Origin: Ligustrum vulgare
Lineage: Eukaryota; Streptophyta; Magnoliopsida; Lamiales; Oleaceae
Direction of reading: 5' to 3'
DNA: 64,000 nucleotides
Assembly: GCA_963555705.1 (NCBI GenBank)
Contig: OY743174.1
Coordinates: forward strand, 57,682,234-57,746,233
Shown: positions 59,105 through 64,000 of the stretch, in pieces
How positions within the stretch are numbered: position 1 is the stretch's first letter
How the letters are laid out: each line of letters begins with the position of its first letter
Notes under the pieces: model-generated
What the model saw: only the letters and a program-made list of their open reading frames with translations
Database searches by the model: none
Told to the model about the DNA's origin: nothing
Program-made: the position numbers and the translations under genes

Positions 59105-59600
59105 CAACCTTGAGTGACTCAACAAGCTCTAATGAGACATCCATGTAGATACTCCCATCAATCACATCTCCATGTGACTCCTAGATCATCAAGTAGACAA
59201 CTCTTTGTCGCACACATCTTATGTATTTACTTGATTGTGCCTCCAAAATCTCATCTCCTTGAGTGACTCAACAAAAGATAGATTTCGGTTAAATTCTACC
59301 CATTGTTCAGAAACATCTTATGTTTCATAGTGATAAACACACCTTCCCACTTGCAGTATTGAGTGACTCAACAAACCGCATCGAGGGCGGATTCTGGTTT
59401 TTCACTATAACAATGGAAGACACTTTGTATTAACCAATTAATACGAATTTAATAAATTGCTTCCAAAATCACTTTTGATTGACTCAAAATGATGTTGTTT
59501 TGGTTAAGTATGACTCATTGTTCAGAAGTATCTGATACTTCATAATGAGAAACATATCTACCATTGAGTAGCCTTGAGTGACTCAACAAGCTGACATCGA
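59105..59600. repeat. Recurrent TTGAGTGACTCAA palindrome
   Basis: The 13-bp sequence TTGAGTGACTCAA occurs near 59113, 59262, 59358 and 59573, with a degenerate TTGATTGACTCAA near 59478. Several copies begin CCTTGAG and continue CAACAA. It contains TGACTCA, a known bZIP/GCN4-type core. It lies inside the degenerate copia, in its 5' half by element orientation. Confidence 0.75.
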
Positions 59601-59919
59601 TAGTAAACTCTGGTTTTTCATTACAACAATGGAAAGCGTATGTCTTAATATAATATTAAGTGAGGGGTTTGTCTCATCATTATTATGTATATTAACTAAC
59701 ATCCACCATGCAATTAATCATACATACAATATTAATGTGGATGATTATGGACAATATCTATCTAGTCTTCTCGAGCCATGAAGAAAACTAGTTGGTCAAT
59801 TCCTAGGGGACATTGCATTCGATCATCGAATGCTAAATGCAATCATCTCCATCTGCTGCTGCAACCTGTATCCTATACTAGTTGTCTTCTTGTGGCCAGC
59901 TCCAACCTTTATCCTATAC

Positions 59920-60900
59920 TAGTTGGCACGCAGGCCTGTATCAAAGGACGCGTAGGCCCATATCTACAAACTAGGGCTCGCAGACCCAAATAAATTAAAT
60001 AATAGGCACGCAGGCCCAATTAAATAATAATAGGCTCGCAGGCCCAATCAACAAAAACAGAATAAATTAACCATCCAACCAATCACATGGGTCGAGTCCT
60101 TAACCATCCACTAAATACACATTCATCATATAAATGTATTATAATATAATATCTAATATTATATAAACAAATTTCAAGTTTCTAGCAATTTAGGCCGTCT
60201 AAACTAATTTAGATAAAATGGATCAGAACAATAATTAATTAATCAAATTAATTAATTAACTTAAGTTAGCGGGTCTTATTTAATTAAAATCATATTTTAA
60301 TCAAATACCAAATTAGAGTCCAACTCTAATTCCAAAAGAGGCAAATTGAATTAAAATCTTAATTTAGGATAAAACTCCTAAAATAAAATAAAATTCAATT
60401 TAGTAATTAACTAATCAAATTAATCAATTACATTAATTGACGGGTTTATTTAAATAAAATCAAATTTTAATTAAATACTAAATTAGAGTCAAACTCCAAT
60501 TTCAAGATTTTAGGGCTAATTGAATTTAGGATCAAATCCTAAATAAGGTTCAATTAATAATCAATTAATCAAATTAACTAATTATTAAATTTAATTAAAA
60601 TCAAATTTTAATTAAACACCAAATTAGAGTCCAAACTCTAATTCTAGAATTAGGGCAAATTGAATTAATATTTTAATTTAGGATAAAACTCCTAAATAAA
60701 ATAAAATTCAATTTAGGGTCAAAATTATATATTCGTTAAAATCCAATTTTAACAATAATTTAAAAGTCGTGAATTTTAAAATATAATTTTGAATTGAGTC
60801 AAAATTAAAAATCTGGTCAAAGTTTTAAATTGGGTCAAACCCATTTAAAATCAAAATTTAAACCCTTTTAAAAAATTGTAATTTGACCCATATTTAAAAT
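59920..60900. repeat. CGCAGGCCCA words and ~180-bp degenerate tandem repeats
   Basis: 59926-60050 repeats GGCACGCAGGCC / GGCTCGCAGGCCCAA five or so times. 60200-60900 contains repeated blocks with TTAATTAAAATC, AATTAGAGTC and GGATAAAACTCCTAAA. Both lie in the non-coding leader of the copia element. Confidence 0.65.
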
Positions 60901-61079
60901 TACATTGAGACCCTCGAATTTCGCAAATTACATGATAGGTCCTTCAATTAAAAATTGTATTTTGACCTTATTTCATAATTGCAGACAGGGGCTCACAATT
61001 TCATAAATTGCAATGATACCCCGCTTCAATTCTGAACCCTAAACCGAAAATTGCAACTTGGGGCCTGAAATTACGTAAA

Positions 61080-61480
61080 TTGCATGACAAACCCCCGCCC
61101 CAAATTCCTCCAACCAGTCTGAATCCTTACTCCTCTTCCGATATAGGTGGCGCCGGAACTGGCGCCGCGTCTCCCTCCTGCGGCGATGATTGTCGATGTG
61201 AAGCGGTATTATTCCACCGCCTGTAGCAGCGCGAAACGCGCTGCAGCAACGGTTTCCCGCAGCAAAGCTCCAAGCAACTGCTGTTGCAGCAGCGGCGCCT
61301 TCAACCACGCTGCAGCAGCGCGACCTTCGCACTGCTGACACGCCGCAGCAGCGTCGCACGCTGCTGCGAAAAAGCAGCGGTGCTGCTACCACCGCGCTGC
61401 TAACTGAAGCAGCGCCCGCCGATCTGTTTGCAAAGCCTGCTGCGCCGCCATGTCCGGTGACCAATTTCGCCGGAATTTCC
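61080..61480. other. GC-rich GCAGCAGCG segment in the copia leader
   Basis: Rich in GCTGCAGCAGCG trinucleotides. The Ala/Ser-rich minus-strand frame (61039-61482) and its plus-strand counterpart are compositional, and no domain is recognised. It could be captured host sequence. Confidence 0.4.
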
Positions 61481-62035
61481 AATCAGTTTCTTTGTCCAAT
61501 TTTCGACCCAAAAATTAGTTTTCTTTTCTAAATCAAATTTAGAACAAGAAAATCAATTTTTTCAAAAGGTAGAAAACTAAAAAATATTTATTCAATCATA
61601 TTGAATCGTCAAAGAATTAAACAAATTCTAACAAGTAACAAGGCAGGCTCTGATACCGCTGTAAGGTTTCGATACATATATGCACAGCGGAAATTAAACA
61701 AACACGAAACCATAGCCCGGATCAACCTTGCACTTAGATAGAATTTGTGATTAGAATAATACATTTGATGAACGCCGTGAATCTGAAATCTGAAACAGGA
61801 GGTACAAACTTGTCACCACCAGCTGTCCAATTGTCCAGCCTCTAACAGAAATCCACACAGCGAGTTGATTCTGGAACTCCATCAATCTCCAACATTTGGA
61901 ATGGATTCGAGAGAATTGATTTTTCTCTTTGTGCTAGCAAGAGAAAAATCTGCGCTAGAATATTATGGAAAAACGACTATCTTAATTATCTTTACAATAG
62001 TGCACATATTATCTTTACAATAGTGCACATATTAA

Positions 62036-62056
62036 TTATCTTAATTATCTTTACAA

Positions 62057-62112
<56 letters not shown>

Positions 62113-62490
62113 GGTTGCTGCTGTGCGTTATGGAGAAATGGAGATGCTGGTGCTCAAGGCTACCAGCCGTTGGTGTGAAGAGAAGTACTGAGTAAAATAT
62201 TATAAGAAATAGTGTGAAGTTTCAAGTTGTGATACTACAATTTCGTCCAAAGTATCATAAACATTTGATAAAATTTCAAGTTATGATACCAAAAATTTGA
62301 AAGTATCATAAGTATCATGTTATGATACAAGTATCATAAGATACTTTGAAAGTATCACAACATGATACTTGATGAAAACAGTATTTTTACAAAAAGAAAA
62401 AAAAAATTGAAGTATTTTTCAATTTTTTTTTTAAATGTAGTAAATTTCAATTATGATACAAAAAGATAGGTATTTATGCAAACGTCCCTT
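62036..62490. repeat. Insertion in the 5' LTR: (TG)n(AG)n microsatellite and GTATCAT cluster (copy 2)
   Basis: The 5' LTR differs from the 3' LTR by about 450 bp that begin with reiterated TTATCTTTACAATAGTGCACA. A (TG)n run (62057-62076) and (AG)n run (62077-62110) follow, then GTATCAT/ATGATAC words (62230-62460). The insert ends near CGTCCCTTTA, where LTR homology resumes. Confidence 0.75.
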
Positions 62491-62548
62491 TAATTAATCT
62501 AATTGTAAAGTCCAGTCCAACAATTGAGCTTGTAAATTAATTCTAACA

Positions 62549-63330
62549 ATTATTGTAACACACAACTCTTTCAATAATTTCATAACGATGTTGAGCTATG
62601 TATCTGTTAAGAGTTACACTTAGTACAGCTTCTACTATATTGTATTTTGCTATTTTATCCTTTTAAATAAAGATGATTTAACTCTGTATCAGTACATTAT
62701 ATTTTATCAATGAAATATATCCGTACATCGCACGAGTGTGAAACTAGTTTTCAATTAATTTGAACTAGCTTCATTATGCTCAAAATCTCCTTTTTGCTTC
62801 AAGTACGTTCAAGTCCGAATTTTGCTTAAGATAACAATATTTACAATAAATTAAATAGAAATTCACTCAGTTTATAAATACATCTAAAGTTTATTATCTC
62901 GAGAGAAAAGAGTAACTTTGAATGAAGTTCAAAAATATTAATAAAAAGTAATTTTTAAATTTGACCAAGTATTCTCTTTTGTGGTTTTTTAAATGGAAAG
63001 GGTGACTATATTATTATATTTTATTTTATATTTGTGGAAATCATTACCATGTAACTCCATAATAATATACATATATATATGTTGAAGTTGGTCGGAGAAA
63101 CCCTCTACTCTTTTGTATTTGTATTATTTTGACCAAGGAATACAGTCTTGCTTTTGAAAGACGTCGGCAAATTTGTTTTATTTTTTATAACAAGAAAAAC
63201 TGTGATGCTATCAAACAAAAAAGGGTCCGAAAAAATCTAGATATTATTATTCTCCAGAAGTATCGAAGTTAAAATAACATTTTTTTCTAGTCTTATCTGA
63301 TAATTTGCTAGTTTTTTTTTTTTTTTTTTA
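62549..63330. other. Intergenic stretch, nothing recognised
   Basis: AT-rich sequence with a poly-T run (63312-63329) just before the SDR fragment. No gene or element edge recognised. Confidence 0.5.
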
Positions 63331-63432
63331 TTTAATTGCAGCTGTTGTCACTTGTCACTGGTTCAACCAAAGGGATTGGATTTGAATTTTGAAATATGCG
63401 GGCAGTTGGCTTCCAATAGAATAACAGTGATC
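63331..63432 (+). pseudogene. SDR exon 2 fragment (third copy of the cluster)
   Basis: The splice-acceptor sequence TTTAATTGCAG (63331-63341) is followed by sequence matching the start of exon 2 of both SDR genes: GTCACTGGTTCAACCAAAGG, GGATTGGATTTGAA, ATATGCGGGCAGTTGGCTTCC and ATAACAGTGAT. Two 7-bp tandem duplications (TTGTCAC twice; TTTTGAA inserted after TTTGAA) break the frame, and homology stops at about 63432. Because intron sequence is retained, this is a DNA-level duplicate, not a retrocopy. It is on the strand opposite to genes 1 and 2. Confidence 0.88.
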
Positions 63433-64000
63433 TGTTGAAAAACTCAGGAGTCCGGATCCCTACTTCTTTCGTAAACCGTTGATTATTTATAAAAAAAGTT
63501 ATTTATAAATAACGACGTTTCAACGTTTCGTTTGTTCATTTTTTTAAAAATAAAAAATAGTGGGTAAAAATCTTTGACCAGTTTAAGTTGTTGACTTTTT
63601 AAAAGAATTGTCTAATAAAATATTGCTACATGATCGTTTATAAATAAAATTTATCAAAAATATTAAATTTTAGAAAATAATCTATTTGATGACGGTTTTT
63701 CTTCATATCCAATGTTTAAAAGAAAAAAAAAAAAGAGTATGATATGCAAATTTTTTTAAGCATCAGAACTGCTTGCTAGACTGAGGAGTAAATCTCTAGA
63801 TAGATAATAACATACATGAAGGAACCACTCCATACTTGTAACGAGAAAATAAGAGGTTTCACATGGGTTTTTCCTTGGGTGTAAATATCTCGATAGCGGT
63901 AACATGTAAAGAAATTTATTTCACCATCCAATTTCAGTTTTTGTAATTAATTCTTTAATTCTATATGAAAGCAAATTTGAAAGAATAATTAGGATAAAAG
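63433..64000. other. Window end, no gene recognised
   Basis: AT-rich. The phrase GTTGACTTTTTAAAAGAATTG to TAAATAAAATTTAT (63588-63650) resembles 49185-49272 upstream of SDR gene 2. No exon 3 of the SDR fragment is present. Confidence 0.45.

Larger units (their letters stand above)
54603..62548 (-). mobile_element. Degenerate Ty1/copia retrotransposon
   Basis: The minus-strand LTRs start TGTTAGAATTAAT and end ACCTTACA: 54603-55083 (3' LTR, 481 bp) and 61660-62548 (5' LTR, 889 bp including a secondary insertion). Target duplication ATTAT is perfect (54598-54602, 62549-62553). The polypurine tract AAGTGGGAGAT lies at 55094-55084. The primer site CGGTATCAGAGCC lies at 61658-61646, one base off canonical. 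Copia RT and RNase H remnants are in correct order. Several LTR substitutions and loss of all long frames mark it as old. Confidence 0.92.

Noticed and set aside
61039..61482. Ala-rich 147-codon minus-strand frame
   Set aside because: It is explained by GCAGCAGCG repeats; the opposite strand is also open and neither has a domain.

Overview
The window is nuclear DNA of a flowering plant, almost certainly a eudicot. It is AT-rich and dominated by transposable elements. The only intact host genes are intron-containing genes of a plant short-chain dehydrogenase/reductase (SDR) family. The retrotransposons carry tRNA-iMet primer sites and plant-type Ty1/copia domains. I could not assign the species.

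Host genes: two complete SDR genes of the neomenthol dehydrogenase / salutaridine reductase type lie on the minus strand (8862-11662 and 34634-36750). Each has five exons with matching splice positions, and all catalytic motifs are present. A third, broken copy of exon 2 lies on the plus strand near 63340. This is therefore a small dispersed SDR cluster whose members were pushed apart by transposon insertions.

Layout. 1-1.2 kb: Ty3-like LTR debris, abutting a hAT/ZMYM1-type transposase relic (1.2-1.6 kb). 2.6-8.5 kb: inverted-repeat elements, including a foldback element whose empty site is preserved in a paralogous stretch and an element carrying a dead histone H3 copy. 8.9-11.7 kb: SDR gene 1, with a tRNA-derived SINE in an intron. 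12.2-13.6 kb: a 1.4 kb foldback palindrome. 13.7-15.4 kb: a Helitron-type PIF1 helicase relic split by a hAT-type MITE. 16.1-20.9 kb: a transposon made of a G-poor, C-rich tract, hundreds of GTCAC words and a GC-rich tip. 21.4-21.7 kb: two inverted scraps of plastid 16S rDNA. 24.1-32.6 kb: a very young LTR retrotransposon. 32.6-34.3 kb: GTGAC repeats and a small hairpin MITE. 34.6-36.8 kb: SDR gene 2. 37.1-49.1 kb: a three-level nest of copia in copia with a solo LTR inside. 50.5-54 kb: a hAT-type MITE, a second GTGAC/G-rich element and GTATCAT repeats. 54.6-62.5 kb: a degenerate copia element on the minus strand. 63.3 kb: the SDR exon fragment.

The most notable object is the LTR element at 24094-32606. 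Its two 1893-bp LTRs differ at one site that I could find, and it has a perfect 5-bp target duplication. Instead of gag-pol it carries, antisense to its own transcription, two intact ORFs. One is an intronless LONELY GUY (LOG) cytokinin-activating enzyme. The other is a Cys-rich basic protein that resembles the nucleic-acid-binding proteins of plant flexuous RNA viruses. Three related hairpins follow the LOG ORF. I infer that this is a recently active, non-autonomous element carrying captured host and possibly viral genes.
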